The notes under the pieces are model-generated. The model made no database searches. It saw only the letters and a list, made by a program, of their open reading frames with translations, and was not told the DNA's origin. From contig NZ_CP155449.1 in the NCBI RefSeq assembly GCF_040518285.1, positions 3,410,001-3,474,000 of the forward strand: a stretch of DNA of 64,000 nt, given 5' to 3'. Both the position numbers and the translations under genes were made by a program. Below, in pieces: positions 1 through 7,370 of the stretch. Each line of letters begins with the position of its first letter. Position 1 is the stretch's first letter. This stretch comes from Knoellia sp. S7-12. Lineage in GTDB: Bacteria; Actinomycetota; Actinomycetes; Actinomycetales; Dermatophilaceae.

Positions 1-1
1 C

Positions 2-322
2 GGCCACTGGGAGCGCCAGGCACGGCAGGCAGCCCGGATGCTCACGACAAGTGCTGTCGCGCATGGTTTGAGGCCTGTTGCGCTGCATGAGGCTCTTGAG
101 GCGCAAGGACTTCGGGCGATGCTCAACCAGTACGCGGCCGACTGGTTCCACCCCAACGATCGCGGACACCGCGTCTGGGCGGACGCCTTTTGGCAGCAGA
201 TGTCGGCGGAACGCGGCGACCAAGTCGGCTTGCCGCTGCCGGTACCCGTCTTTCAAGGGGGCCGGTCAAGCTCGTCCAGAGTCAACAGTGGAGTTCATGA
301 GCCTCGACTCCAAGGCGAATGA
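2..322 (+). CDS. SGNH/GDSL-type hydrolase, 3' end only
   Basis: The reading frame is open from the left edge and closes at a TGA at 320-322, so only about the last 106 residues are present. The tail contains ADWFHPNDRGHRVWADAFW, the block V signature of SGNH/GDSL esterases in which the Asp and His of DxxHPN complete the catalytic triad. The Ser (block I) and oxyanion residues must lie outside the window. After the motif the protein ends in a low-complexity tail. It converges on the sensor kinase gene with 22 bp between the stops. Family assignment is reasonably firm from one motif; the substrate cannot be told. Confidence 0.7.
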   Translation, partial: GHWERQARQAARMLTTSAVAHGLRPVALHEALEAQGLRAMLNQYAADWFHPNDRGHRVWADAFWQQMSAERGDQVGLPLPVPVFQGGRSSSSRVNSGVHEPRLQGE

Positions 323-344
323 CATCGCCAGCGGACAGCGCAGG

Positions 345-1475
345 CTACGCCCGGCTGAGGGGAAGTCGAATGGTGAATGCCGTTCCGCCGCCGGGGCCAG
401 GGCTCGATGCGGACAGGCCTCCACCATGGGCTTCGACGAGTGCCTTGCTGATGGTCAAGCCGATGCCGCTGCCGCCTCGCACGCGACTGCGGGCCGGGTC
501 GGCACGATAGAACCGCTCGAAGATGTGAACCAGATGTTTGGCGTCAATGCCTTCGCCGTTGTCTGTCAAGGTGATCTCGACCCAGTCGGGGTCGGGCTTG
601 CGCACGGAGACCCGAACGCGGCCGCCCGGCGGGGTGTGCTGCAGTGCGTTGTCGAGCAGGTTGGCGAGCACCTGAGCCATGCGGTCCGGGTCGGCCAGCA
701 CGGAACCCGTTGGCCGGGTGTCCACTTCGAGGGCCACCTGTTTTTCGTTGTACGCGTTGTGTGCAGCGGCCGTCGCCGACTCGACCAGGGTGTTCGTGTC
801 CGTGGGCACCGGTCGGAGGTCGAGTCCACCTTCCTCCGCACGGGCGACGGCGGTGATGTCCTCGGCGAGGCGCTGCAGGCGTGAGGTGTTGCCGCGCAAC
901 ACCTCCAGGGTCTCGTCGTCAAGATTTCGAACGCCGTCCTCGATCGCCTCCAGGTGTGCCTCGATGCTGCCCAGAGGTGTGCGCATCTCGTGCGCGAGGT
1001 CGGCCAAGAGGCGGCGACGGGTGGTTTCAACGTCGCCGAGGCGCTGGGCGAGATCGTTGATGGTGGTGGCGAGCTGGTCGAACTCAGCGCCCAGACCGGG
1101 GCTGGGGACCTGTGACTGGTAGTGCCCACTGGCGATCCTGGAGGCGGAGTGGGCGACGGCAGCGGTCGAGCGCTGTACGCGCCGGGTGAAGAACGCAGTC
1201 ACCCCAAGAGCGAGAAGCACGGACGCCGTCAACGCCACACCCAGCGCGATGAGCAGGGCAGACCCGAACGCCTCCTCCACATGGGCAGCCTCGCTGGGTG
1301 AGTGACCGACTCCGGCTTGGCGCAAGTGGTCATGAAAGATGCTCGGTCCGACGACAAAAGCAACCAGCCAGGTGGTCACGGCACCCGCGACCAGTACGAG
1401 CGTCTGAGCGATGAGCAAGCGCGGCGCCAAACCAGCCCGTCCCAACCTCCGTGCCTCCATCTGATGCCGCGTCAC
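345..1475 (-). CDS. Sensor histidine kinase (HAMP-HisKA-HATPase), copper-locus type
   Basis: This is a 376-residue membrane histidine kinase. Two membrane helices near residues 19-43 and 73-96 enclose a short extracytoplasmic loop, then follow a HAMP segment, the H box LLADLAHEMRTPLGS with the phospho-accepting His, the N box LANLLDNALQHTP, the G1 box DNGEGID and the G2 region GGSGIGLTISKALVEAHGG. It starts at a GTG whose codon overlaps the TGA of the upstream response regulator (GTGA), so the pair is translationally coupled. The short sensor loop and the surrounding oxidase, DUF305 and CopZ genes suggest that it senses periplasmic copper or related envelope stress; the ligand is inference. 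Confidence 0.93.
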   Translation of the reverse strand: MTRHQMEARRLGRAGLAPRLLIAQTLVLVAGAVTTWLVAFVVGPSIFHDHLRQAGVGHSPSEAAHVEEAFGSALLIALGVALTASVLLALGVTAFFTRRVQRSTAAVAHSASRIASGHYQSQVPSPGLGAEFDQLATTINDLAQRLGDVETTRRRLLADLAHEMRTPLGSIEAHLEAIEDGVRNLDDETLEVLRGNTSRLQRLAEDITAVARAEEGGLDLRPVPTDTNTLVESATAAAHNAYNEKQVALEVDTRPTGSVLADPDRMAQVLANLLDNALQHTPPGGRVRVSVRKPDPDWVEITLTDNGEGIDAKHLVHIFERFYRADPARSRVRGGSGIGLTISKALVEAHGGGLSASSPGPGGGTAFTIRLPLSRA

Positions 1476-2215
1476 TCGCCCGTCCCCATCCGGTAGCCAA
1501 CGCCACGCACCGTCCGAATGAACCGGGCGGCGCCTGCGTCGTCGCCGAGCTTGCGCCGCAGATGTCCCACGTGAACATCAACCAGATGTTCGTCACCCAC
1601 CCACGTCTCTCCCCACACCTGATCGATGAGCTGGCGTCGACTGAAGGCCATCCGGGGACGCGCTGACAGGACGGCCAGCACGTCGAACTCCGTTCGCGTC
1701 AGGGGCACCGTTTCATCTTCGAGCCAGACGTCGCGTCCGGTGGGGTCGATGGTCAGTGTCCCGAACCTACGGAAGGTGGGACCGGCGTCGGAACCGTCCA
1801 GCGGGCGGGGCCGCCGCTGCATGGCTCGAAGACGTGCCACGAGCTCGCGCGGGCTGAAGGGCTTCGTCATGTAGTCGTCCGCACCGACCGACAAACCGAT
1901 CAGGGTGTCCAGCTCGTCTGCCCTCGCGGTCAGCATGACCACGTAGGCGTCGGAGAAGGTGCGCAGCTGTCGGCACACCTCGATCCCGTCCTGACCCGGC
2001 AGGCCCAGGTCGAGCACCACCACGTCGGGATCGAGTCCGCGAGCCGCCTGCACGGCTGCCACACCGTCATGGCTCAGGCGGACCTCGTAACCCTCGCGTT
2101 CCAAGTAGTGGCCGATGAGGGTCGCCATGGGCACGTCATCCTCAACGACCAGCGCCCGGACGCCGCGGGACTGTGCTGGGGGGGCCGGTTGCCCGGTTGG
2201 CGTGTCGTGGACCAT
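1472..2215 (-). CDS. OmpR/PhoB-family response regulator of the copper block
   Basis: This is a two-domain regulator of about 247 residues: a receiver domain with acidic pocket EDD, the phospho-accepting Asp in VVVLDLGLPG (about residue 69) and the switch Lys in MTKPFS, followed by a winged-helix DNA-binding domain ending RTVRGVGYRMG. The frame opens further upstream to 2296, but the ATG at 2215 gives a natural start shortly before the receiver domain, and the upstream extension would run across a regulatory repeat. It is co-transcribed with the kinase (4-bp overlap) and divergent from the SHOCT/oxidase operon. OmpR-family regulators bind 11-bp direct repeats, and such a repeat lies 60 bp upstream of this gene at 2276-2291, with two further copies in the locus. 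Confidence 0.92.
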   Translation of the reverse strand: MVHDTPTGQPAPPAQSRGVRALVVEDDVPMATLIGHYLEREGYEVRLSHDGVAAVQAARGLDPDVVVLDLGLPGQDGIEVCRQLRTFSDAYVVMLTARADELDTLIGLSVGADDYMTKPFSPRELVARLRAMQRRPRPLDGSDAGPTFRRFGTLTIDPTGRDVWLEDETVPLTRTEFDVLAVLSARPRMAFSRRQLIDQVWGETWVGDEHLVDVHVGHLRRKLGDDAGAARFIRTVRGVGYRMGTGE

Positions 2216-2275
2216 CTGCCCATCGTGCAGGACGCGATCACCACGACCCGACGAGACGGGACGGCGTGAGCGGAT

Positions 2276-2291
2276 CTTCAGCGAACCTTCA
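2276..2291. promoter_or_regulatory. Copper-locus 11-bp direct repeat, site 1
   Basis: The site reads CTTCAGCGAACCTTCA, two CTTCA half-sites starting 11 bp apart. It lies in the divergent intergenic region between the response regulator (start 2215) and the SHOCT/multicopper oxidase operon (start 2362), so it could control both. An 11-bp spacing is the usual arrangement for OmpR/PhoB-type regulators. Binding by the neighbouring regulator is inference. Confidence 0.6.
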
Positions 2292-2361
2292 CACAACCGC
2301 AGCCGCGCGAACCGGGTCGCCGATCGACAGTGGGGGCATCGACACGAAGGAGCTGAGGACC

Positions 2362-2604
2362 ATGATGTGGAACGACGGGATGGGTTGGACGGGGTGGCTG
2401 TTGATGAGCCTGACGGCCATCGCCTTCTGGGCGCTGGTGGTTGTTGCTGTCGTGGCCCTGTTCAGGGATGCGCGCAGCGATCCGAAACAGACCCGGGAAG
2501 GGAACGACGACGCCCGTCGCATCCTCGACCAGCGGTTCGCCCGCGGCGAGATCGACACCGACGAATACCACGCTCGCCAGGTAGTGCTGCGCTCGGCGCA
2601 CTGA
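2362..2604 (+). CDS. Small SHOCT-domain membrane protein
   Basis: This is an 80-residue protein with one strongly hydrophobic N-terminal helix (about residues 11-33) and a C-terminal SHOCT motif: DDARRILDQRFARGEIDTDEY, the short domain found at the ends of many bacterial proteins and thought to mediate oligomerisation. A good Shine-Dalgarno (GAAGGAG) precedes two adjacent ATG codons at 2362 and 2365; I use the first. It is the first gene of the operon leading into the multicopper oxidase, 47 bp downstream. Short SHOCT proteins commonly accompany copper-resistance genes in actinobacteria, but the molecular role is unknown. Confidence 0.85.
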   Translation: MMWNDGMGWTGWLLMSLTAIAFWALVVVAVVALFRDARSDPKQTREGNDDARRILDQRFARGEIDTDEYHARQVVLRSAH

Positions 2605-2651
2605 GACCACCGGCAACGAAGCACCCCAACCCCTTTGAGGAGACGCACAGC

Positions 2652-4148
2652 ATGCCCGCCATCAACAGACGTGCCGTCTTGCTCGGCTCCGCTGGCGGGC
2701 TGCTGACTCTCGGGGGACTGCCAGCGTGCAGCACCTCCACCGGTACTGCGGTCACCTCCTCATCCCAGGCCGTCGCCATGGCCGAGCGGGCACGAAGGGT
2801 GGCCGGGCAACGCACCGTCACCACGCGCTTGGTTCCGCGCCCAGCGACCTTGGATCTGGGCGGTCCCATGGTCCGCAGCTGGGCCTATGGCGACAGTGTT
2901 CCCGGCCCGTTGCTGCGCGCCACAGCGGGTGACCGCGTGGTGGTGATAGTCGACAACGCGCTTCCCGAATCAACCAGCGTGCACTGGCATGGAGTAGCCC
3001 TGCGCAACGACATGGATGGCGTACCTGGGATGACCCAGAGCCCCATCGGGACCAACAGCCAGTTCACCTATGACTTCACCGTTCCTGACCCGGGCACGTA
3101 CTTCTACCACCCGCACTCGGGCGTGCAACTCGACCGCGGCTTGTACGGCGTTCTCGTCGTCGACGATCCGGCCGAGCCCGGTGACTATGACGCGGAATGG
3201 ATCGTCGTCCTCGACGACTGGGTCGACGGCACCGGCCAGACGCCCGATGACGTCCTCGCCGCACTGAGGAAGGGAGGCGCGGGTTCGGGCGGCATGGACC
3301 ACGGCTCCATGGGCGGGATGCCAATGGGCGGCATGGGCGCGGAAATGCAATCACCGCTCCTTGGCGGCGCCGGTGATGTGACCTACCCCCACTACCTCAT
3401 CAACGGACGGGTTCCGGCGTCTCCCGTCACCTTGAGTGCGAAGCCCGGCCAGCGAGTGCGCATTCGTATGATCAACGCGGCATCGGACACTGCCTTCCGC
3501 GTCGCGCTTGGTAGCCACCGCCTGACGGTCACGCACAGCGACGGCTTCCCTGTGGTCCCGACTGATACGGATGCGTTGCTGATCGGGATGGGGGAGCGCT
3601 TTGACGTTGTCACTACCTTGGGCGATGGGACGTTTCCGCTGGTCGCGTCCGCCGAGGGGAAATCGGGCCAAGGCTTGGCCTTGGTTCGTACAGCGGGCGG
3701 TGACGTTCCCGCTCCCGGAGAGACCCCCGCTGAACTGCGAAAGCAGGTCGCGCTCGGCACTCAGCTCCGCGCTACCCCTGAAGTGGCCCTGCGCGCACAG
3801 GAACCCGACCGCACTCACGATCTGGTCCTGGGCGGCTCGATGACGAAGTATCGGTGGACCATCAACGGCAAGACCTTCGACGAGGCAGAACCCCTCGAGA
3901 TCCGCCAAGGCGAGCGGGTCAGGCTGCGGCTGCGAAACATGTCGATGATGTTTCACCCCATGCACGTGCACGGCCACACCTTCGGACTTCGCAATACAAA
4001 AGCACGCAAGGACACCGTGATCGTTCGCCCCATGGAGTCCGTCGAGGTCGACCTCGACGCTGTCAACCCCGGGCAATGGGCGACACACTGTCACAACATC
4101 TACCACGCCGAGGCCGGCATGATGACGACCCTGTCCTACCGTGCCTGA
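2652..4148 (+). CDS. Periplasmic multicopper oxidase (CueO/laccase-like), probable lipoprotein
   Basis: This is a 498-residue three-cupredoxin-domain oxidase, probably oxidising Cu(I) or metal/phenolic substrates outside the membrane. All copper-ligand motifs are visible: HWHG and HPHS in domain 1, and HPMHVHGH with HCHNIYHAEAGMM in domain 3, the last Met being the likely type-1 axial ligand. A Met/His-rich insertion near residues 215-233 (MDHGSMGGMPMGGMGAEM) resembles the Cu(I)-binding insert of CueO-type enzymes. The N-terminus carries a twin-arginine motif (NRRAVLL) and a lipobox-like GLPAC, suggesting TAT export followed by lipid anchoring. ATG 2652 is chosen because the signal peptide begins there; the longer upstream frame is non-coding. 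Its stop overlaps the next gene by 8 bp. Confidence 0.95.
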   Translation: MPAINRRAVLLGSAGGLLTLGGLPACSTSTGTAVTSSSQAVAMAERARRVAGQRTVTTRLVPRPATLDLGGPMVRSWAYGDSVPGPLLRATAGDRVVVIVDNALPESTSVHWHGVALRNDMDGVPGMTQSPIGTNSQFTYDFTVPDPGTYFYHPHSGVQLDRGLYGVLVVDDPAEPGDYDAEWIVVLDDWVDGTGQTPDDVLAALRKGGAGSGGMDHGSMGGMPMGGMGAEMQSPLLGGAGDVTYPHYLINGRVPASPVTLSAKPGQRVRIRMINAASDTAFRVALGSHRLTVTHSDGFPVVPTDTDALLIGMGERFDVVTTLGDGTFPLVASAEGKSGQGLALVRTAGGDVPAPGETPAELRKQVALGTQLRATPEVALRAQEPDRTHDLVLGGSMTKYRWTINGKTFDEAEPLEIRQGERVRLRLRNMSMMFHPMHVHGHTFGLRNTKARKDTVIVRPMESVEVDLDAVNPGQWATHCHNIYHAEAGMMTTLSYRA

Positions 4149-4515
4149 CCAGAAGCCCAGCCGCCTGGTAGCCGTCAGGGACACCACCGGCACGGTCGTC
4201 GGTGCCGTTCTGGGGCTCGTACCTCACGTCCTGCACCACGTCGGGCTGATCGCAGGCACCGCGTTCCTGACGGGGGCGGGCGGTAACGCTGCGCTGTACC
4301 TCGTGGGCCTCCTCCTGTCCATCCCGATGCTCAGGCGCATCCACGGCAGGTTCCGGACATGGCATGCACCGGCAATCGCAGTAGCCGTCTTCACAGCCAT
4401 GTTCCTCATCTCGGCCCTTGTTGTGGGGCCAGCAATTAGCGCGGACAGCGGCACGACCGATGCGCCGAGCCCTGGCCCAACGCCAACGGTGCAACACACC
4501 GAGCACCACACGTAG
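4141..4515 (+). CDS. Small membrane protein with His-rich tail, copper operon
   Basis: This is a 124-residue protein starting at GTG 4141, overlapping the oxidase stop by 8 bp and so translationally coupled to it. Two or three hydrophobic helices are visible (about residues 16-40, 46-60 and 76-96), with histidines at the first helix boundary (PHVLHH) and a C-terminal tail ending QHTEHHT. I cannot assign a named family. The position directly behind a multicopper oxidase and the exposed His residues suggest copper handling at the membrane. This is inference from context. Confidence 0.75.
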   Translation: MPDQKPSRLVAVRDTTGTVVGAVLGLVPHVLHHVGLIAGTAFLTGAGGNAALYLVGLLLSIPMLRRIHGRFRTWHAPAIAVAVFTAMFLISALVVGPAISADSGTTDAPSPGPTPTVQHTEHHT

Positions 4516-4518
4516 GGC

Positions 4519-4534
4519 CTTCAGCAAACCTTCA
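4519..4534. promoter_or_regulatory. Copper-locus 11-bp direct repeat, site 2
   Basis: The site reads CTTCAGCAAACCTTCA, differing from site 1 at one base and keeping the 11-bp period. It lies just after the stop of the His-tailed membrane protein and about 60 bp before the first possible start (4596) of the following gene, a promoter-proximal position. Confidence 0.6.
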
Positions 4535-4712
4535 CGACAGGCCCGCCGCTACCTCTACTCGAGTGGATCACTGTGGAGATAGAAGGAAGGAAGACATGGG
4601 CATCCACAGACCCTCCGTGAACATCACCCCCACTGAACGCATCGCAGATGTTGTGCTCGGCGCAACCGCCGTAGTCGCGGCACGTTCCAGCATCACTGAA
4701 AGGACGACCGCT

Positions 4713-5525
4713 ATGAGCACCACGCCGAACGGCGACAGCACGCCGGTCCACTGGCACGACGAGACACCCACTGCGACGTCCACATCCGAGCACATGACCG
4801 GTCAGCCCGAAGGCCGAGCCTCAAACCAACCTCACGGTCATGGTCGCGGTCACGGTCTGATGATGCTGGTCTGCTGTATTCCGATGCTGCTGATCGTCTT
4901 TGCGCTCGTGGCGACCGGCGCTGCGGGAACGGGCGCCATCGTCTACGCACTCCTGTGCACGGCCATGATGGCCGCGATGATGTTCTTCATGCCCGGGCGA
5001 GGTCGCGGCGCTGTCGATGTCCGGATCAAGCGTCATCGTCGCCGTCAACGCCCTGATGCTCAAAAGGCTCCGCCTCCCAGCCCCGCCGCAGGCGGTCGAC
5101 GGCACCAAGCCCACGCGACGTGCAGCCGAGCCAACCGCTCACCACGGCGGCTGACGCGAATCCCGATCAGTCGACCTAGGGCCGACCAGCCGTGCCAAGG
5201 CCATCTTCATCAAACCTTCAGGAAATCCAGATCAGAGGCCCATCGTGCGCACCGCATGGTGGACACCGGTGCGCACCTGACTTCCCCTTCACCGGGTGCG
5301 CACCACCACGATCGAAAACGCAACTCAAGGAGCAAACTCTCGTGCACCTCAACAAGCGGTACCCCATCCTTGCCGGGCTCGGCATCACGGCCGTCCTCAC
5401 GCTCAGTGCCTGCGGAACGGACGAGGCCGGGTCCGGCGCGAGTGGTGGGACGAGCCCCACGAAGTCGAGCATGTCCGAGAACGCTGACGCTGGTCAGAGA
5501 GGCGACGTCATGTTCGCCCAGATGA
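4713..5525 (+). CDS. DUF2933-like membrane protein, 3' end disrupted by out-of-frame fusion
   Basis: From ATG 4713 the protein has a His-rich N-terminus (HWHDE, HGHGRGHG) and two hydrophobic helices containing LMMLVCCIPMLLIV and CTAMMAAMMFFM, the pattern of small DUF2933-like proteins in copper loci. That resemblance ends at about nt 4990. Beyond it the frame is an Arg/Ser-rich translation with no domain character, and it runs 184 bp into the DUF305 gene before stopping at 5525. In another frame the same DNA encodes the end of a P1B ATPase, so the 3' end looks like a deletion junction. A second start with a strong Shine-Dalgarno (GAAGGAAGGAAG) lies in frame at 4596 and would add 39 residues. 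Function is probably lost or altered. Confidence 0.55.
   Translation: MSTTPNGDSTPVHWHDETPTATSTSEHMTGQPEGRASNQPHGHGRGHGLMMLVCCIPMLLIVFALVATGAAGTGAIVYALLCTAMMAAMMFFMPGRGRGAVDVRIKRHRRRQRPDAQKAPPPSPAAGGRRHQAHATCSRANRSPRRLTRIPISRPRADQPCQGHLHQTFRKSRSEAHRAHRMVDTGAHLTSPSPGAHHHDRKRNSRSKLSCTSTSGTPSLPGSASRPSSRSVPAERTRPGPARVVGRAPRSRACPRTLTLVREATSCSPR
4993..5154 (+). pseudogene. 3' remnant of a P1B-type metal ATPase
   Basis: In the frame one base away from the DUF2933-like gene, nt 4993-5154 encodes a fragment containing GEVAALSMSGSSVIVAVNAL followed by MLKRLRLP and a His-ended tail before TGA 5152-5154. The MSxSSVxVxxNALxLxR pattern is the last membrane helix of heavy-metal (P1B) ATPases. No other part of such an ATPase (CPC helix, DKTGT, HP, GDGxND) exists in the window, so this is the stub of a deleted metal exporter. 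Assignment rests on one conserved helix. Confidence 0.6.
5205..5220. promoter_or_regulatory. Copper-locus 11-bp direct repeat, site 3
   Basis: The site reads CTTCATCAAACCTTCA, again with two CTTCA units 11 bp apart. It is about 120 bp upstream of the DUF305 lipoprotein start, downstream of the ATPase remnant, and would place DUF305 and the following lipoprotein gene in the same regulon as the oxidase. Confidence 0.6.
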
Positions 5526-5938
5526 TGATCCCGCATCACCAGCAGGCCGTCGAGATGGCGGACCAAGCTCTGCAGAAGGATGCTTCCCCGAAGGTGACGG
5601 AACTGGCAGAGCAGATCAAGGCGGCGCAGGGTCCTGAGATCGAGACCATGACGAAGTGGCTCCAGGAGTGGAAGGCCCCCATGACGGCGGAGGAAGGTCA
5701 TGGGGGACACGGCGGCGGCGGCATGATGGCCGATGGAGACATGAAGGACCTGTCCGCAGCAAGTGGTGCGGCCTTTGACGAGATGTGGCTCACGATGATG
5801 ATCGAGCACCACGAGGGCGCCGTCGATATGGCGGGGGACGTTCTCAAGACGACCAGCAACCCTGAGGTCAAGGAGATGGCCCAGGCAATCGTCGATGGGC
5901 AGAACAAGGAAATCGCCATCATGAAGGCCCTCCTCTGA
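5342..5938 (+). CDS. DUF305 lipoprotein, probable copper-binding
   Basis: This is a 198-residue exported protein. The GTG at 5342 has an AAGGAG Shine-Dalgarno and begins a signal peptide ending in the lipobox LSAC. The mature part has the paired DUF305 histidine motifs: MFAQMMIPHHQQAVEMAD and MWLTMMIEHHEGAVDMA, separated by a Gly/His/Met-rich linker (EEGHGGHGGGGMM). DUF305 is a four-helix ferritin-like fold repeatedly found beside copper oxidases and copper ATPases. It is preceded by regulatory repeat site 3 and followed 46 bp later by another lipoprotein gene. Confidence 0.92.
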   Translation: MHLNKRYPILAGLGITAVLTLSACGTDEAGSGASGGTSPTKSSMSENADAGQRGDVMFAQMMIPHHQQAVEMADQALQKDASPKVTELAEQIKAAQGPEIETMTKWLQEWKAPMTAEEGHGGHGGGGMMADGDMKDLSAASGAAFDEMWLTMMIEHHEGAVDMAGDVLKTTSNPEVKEMAQAIVDGQNKEIAIMKALL

Positions 5939-5984
5939 CAGCCCGCCGGCACGCCCACCGACGATCTCGACCCGAAAGGCTCCA

Positions 5985-6857
5985 ATGCACCGGCCAGCCC
6001 ACCACGGCATAAGCGCAATAGTCGCGGTGGCCAGCTCGCTGGCATTGCTGGCTGGTTGTTCGGCGAAAGCCAGCGACGACGCAGACGCGGCGCCAACCGT
6101 TTCGGTCGGCGTCGCCAGCGCAGCGCTGCCGTCTGCGCACGTCCACGGTGTGGGCCGAGACCCGGGGGACGGCACACTGCTCCTAGCGACGCACGAAGGC
6201 CTCTTCCAGTACGGCGCGGACGGCCCCATCAGGGTCGGCCCGACCATCGATCTCATGGGTTTTGCCATTGCTGGCGCCGGACACTACTACGCCTCAGGAC
6301 ACCCGAACGCGGTGCGCGAACTCCCCCAACCCATGGGCCTCATCGAGAGCACCGACAGCGGCAGGACCTGGACGGTCCTCTCCCGTGGAGGACTTTCGGA
6401 CTTCCACACCCTCACGCAAGCCGGTGACATCCTCATCGCGTTCGACGGACAACTGCGGCGCACGAGGGACCACCGAACGTGGTCAACTGCCGACCTCCTC
6501 GGGGAGCCGCGAACACTCTCCTCCGACCCGGAGGGCAAGACCGTTCTGGCCACCACCGAGGAAGGCCTCATGGCGTCCAAGGACCGGGGGGTCACATGGG
6601 CACCCGTCACAGGTGCGCCGCGGCTGCAGCAGGTCGCATTTGGCGACACGCGAACGGCCGTGGGCATCACACTCGACGGAGCAGTGGCGATGAGCACCGA
6701 CGGCGCCAAGACATGGCGCCTCACTGGGGCGAGAGTTCCTCCACCCCAAGCGATGAGCGTCAGCATGACCACTTCGGGCATCGAGGTTCTCGTCGTCACC
6801 GAAAAGGACGTCCTCAGTTCCAGGGATGGGACCAAGTTCACCGCCATCAGTGAATAG
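5985..6857 (+). CDS. BNR/sialidase-fold lipoprotein (F510_1955-type)
   Basis: This is a 290-residue protein with a signal peptide ending LLAGC (lipobox) and a beta-propeller-like repeat pattern. BNR/Asp-box elements are visible as STDSGRTWTV, SKDRGVTWAP and STDGAKTWRL, with HVHGVGRDP near the start of the mature domain. Proteins of this kind recur next to DUF305 and copper genes and are usually named exo-sialidase-like or F510_1955-family. Enzymatic sialidase activity is not supported because an Arg triad cannot be recognised. ATG 5985 has a GAAAGG ribosome site. It is the likely last gene of the DUF305 transcript. Confidence 0.8.
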   Translation: MHRPAHHGISAIVAVASSLALLAGCSAKASDDADAAPTVSVGVASAALPSAHVHGVGRDPGDGTLLLATHEGLFQYGADGPIRVGPTIDLMGFAIAGAGHYYASGHPNAVRELPQPMGLIESTDSGRTWTVLSRGGLSDFHTLTQAGDILIAFDGQLRRTRDHRTWSTADLLGEPRTLSSDPEGKTVLATTEEGLMASKDRGVTWAPVTGAPRLQQVAFGDTRTAVGITLDGAVAMSTDGAKTWRLTGARVPPPQAMSVSMTTSGIEVLVVTEKDVLSSRDGTKFTAISE

Positions 6858-7000
6858 GCCCGCGATTCGCGGACGAAAGGGTGACGGTCACCGTCTCAAG
6901 AGCTGATCCTGCGTGGTTCCGCCACTTGCATCCGATTCTCGCATGCATGCTGAACGCAATTCGCACGATCCCACCCTGTAATTGAGCTCACGGCATACGC

Positions 7001-7017
7001 ATACCCCCTAAGGGTAT
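7001..7017. promoter_or_regulatory. CsoR-type copper operator ahead of copZ
   Basis: ATACCC-CCTAA-GGGTAT is an inverted repeat of the form recognised by the Cu(I)-sensing repressor CsoR (ATACCCC/GGGGTAT half-sites). It overlaps a -10-like TATAGA at 7015-7020, about 50 bp before the copZ ATG, so bound CsoR would block the promoter. No csoR gene is in the window. A GGCATAC heptamer lies immediately upstream at 6992-6998. Confidence 0.75.
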
Positions 7018-7069
7018 AGACTCCAGCGTTCGATAGAAGTTGGGAAGCCCACAACGAGAGGATCCACCC

Positions 7070-7270
7070 ATGAATACCACCACCATCACCGTCAACGGCA
7101 TGACCTGCGGCTGCTGCTCCACCAAAGTCAGCGCCGCAGTCGAGTCCGTTCCCGGCATCTCAGGCGCCGAAGTGGACCTGGACGCCTCGACAGTGACCGC
7201 CACCGGTAACGATGTTGACGAAGCCGCAGTGCGTACCGCGATCGCCTCCGCTGGATATAAGCCCGCCTGA
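7070..7270 (+). CDS. copZ: Copper chaperone CopZ (heavy-metal-associated domain)
   Basis: This is a 66-residue single HMA domain: TITVNGMTCGCCSTKVSAAV at the N-terminus and the typical end IASAGYKPA. The metal motif MTCGCC keeps the CxxC ligands and has an extra Cys between them where many homologues have His or Gly. CopZ proteins bind Cu(I) in the cytosol and pass it to ATPases or the CsoR repressor. The start is ATG 7070; upstream in-frame codons lie within the operator/promoter region. It sits behind a CsoR-type operator and 100 bp before a YibE/F gene. No intact copper ATPase partner is in the window. Confidence 0.95.
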   Translation: MNTTTITVNGMTCGCCSTKVSAAVESVPGISGAEVDLDASTVTATGNDVDEAAVRTAIASAGYKPA

Positions 7271-7370
7271 CCCCAACCCAGCCCTCCAGGACGACCCGTA
7301 GTATCGGCCGACAGTGCCGCCCACGTGGCTCCTTCAGTGGGGTTCGATCTCGCAAAGGAAGTCTCTGATC

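Noticed and set aside
2115..2651. Upstream extension of the multicopper oxidase frame
   Set aside because: It runs across the response-regulator start, the operator and the SHOCT gene in another frame; the TAT signal begins at 2652.
5152..5525. C-terminal part of the DUF2933-like frame as a functional domain
   Set aside because: It is Arg/Ser-rich, overlaps DUF305 out of frame and has no recognisable structure; read as run-on after a deletion.
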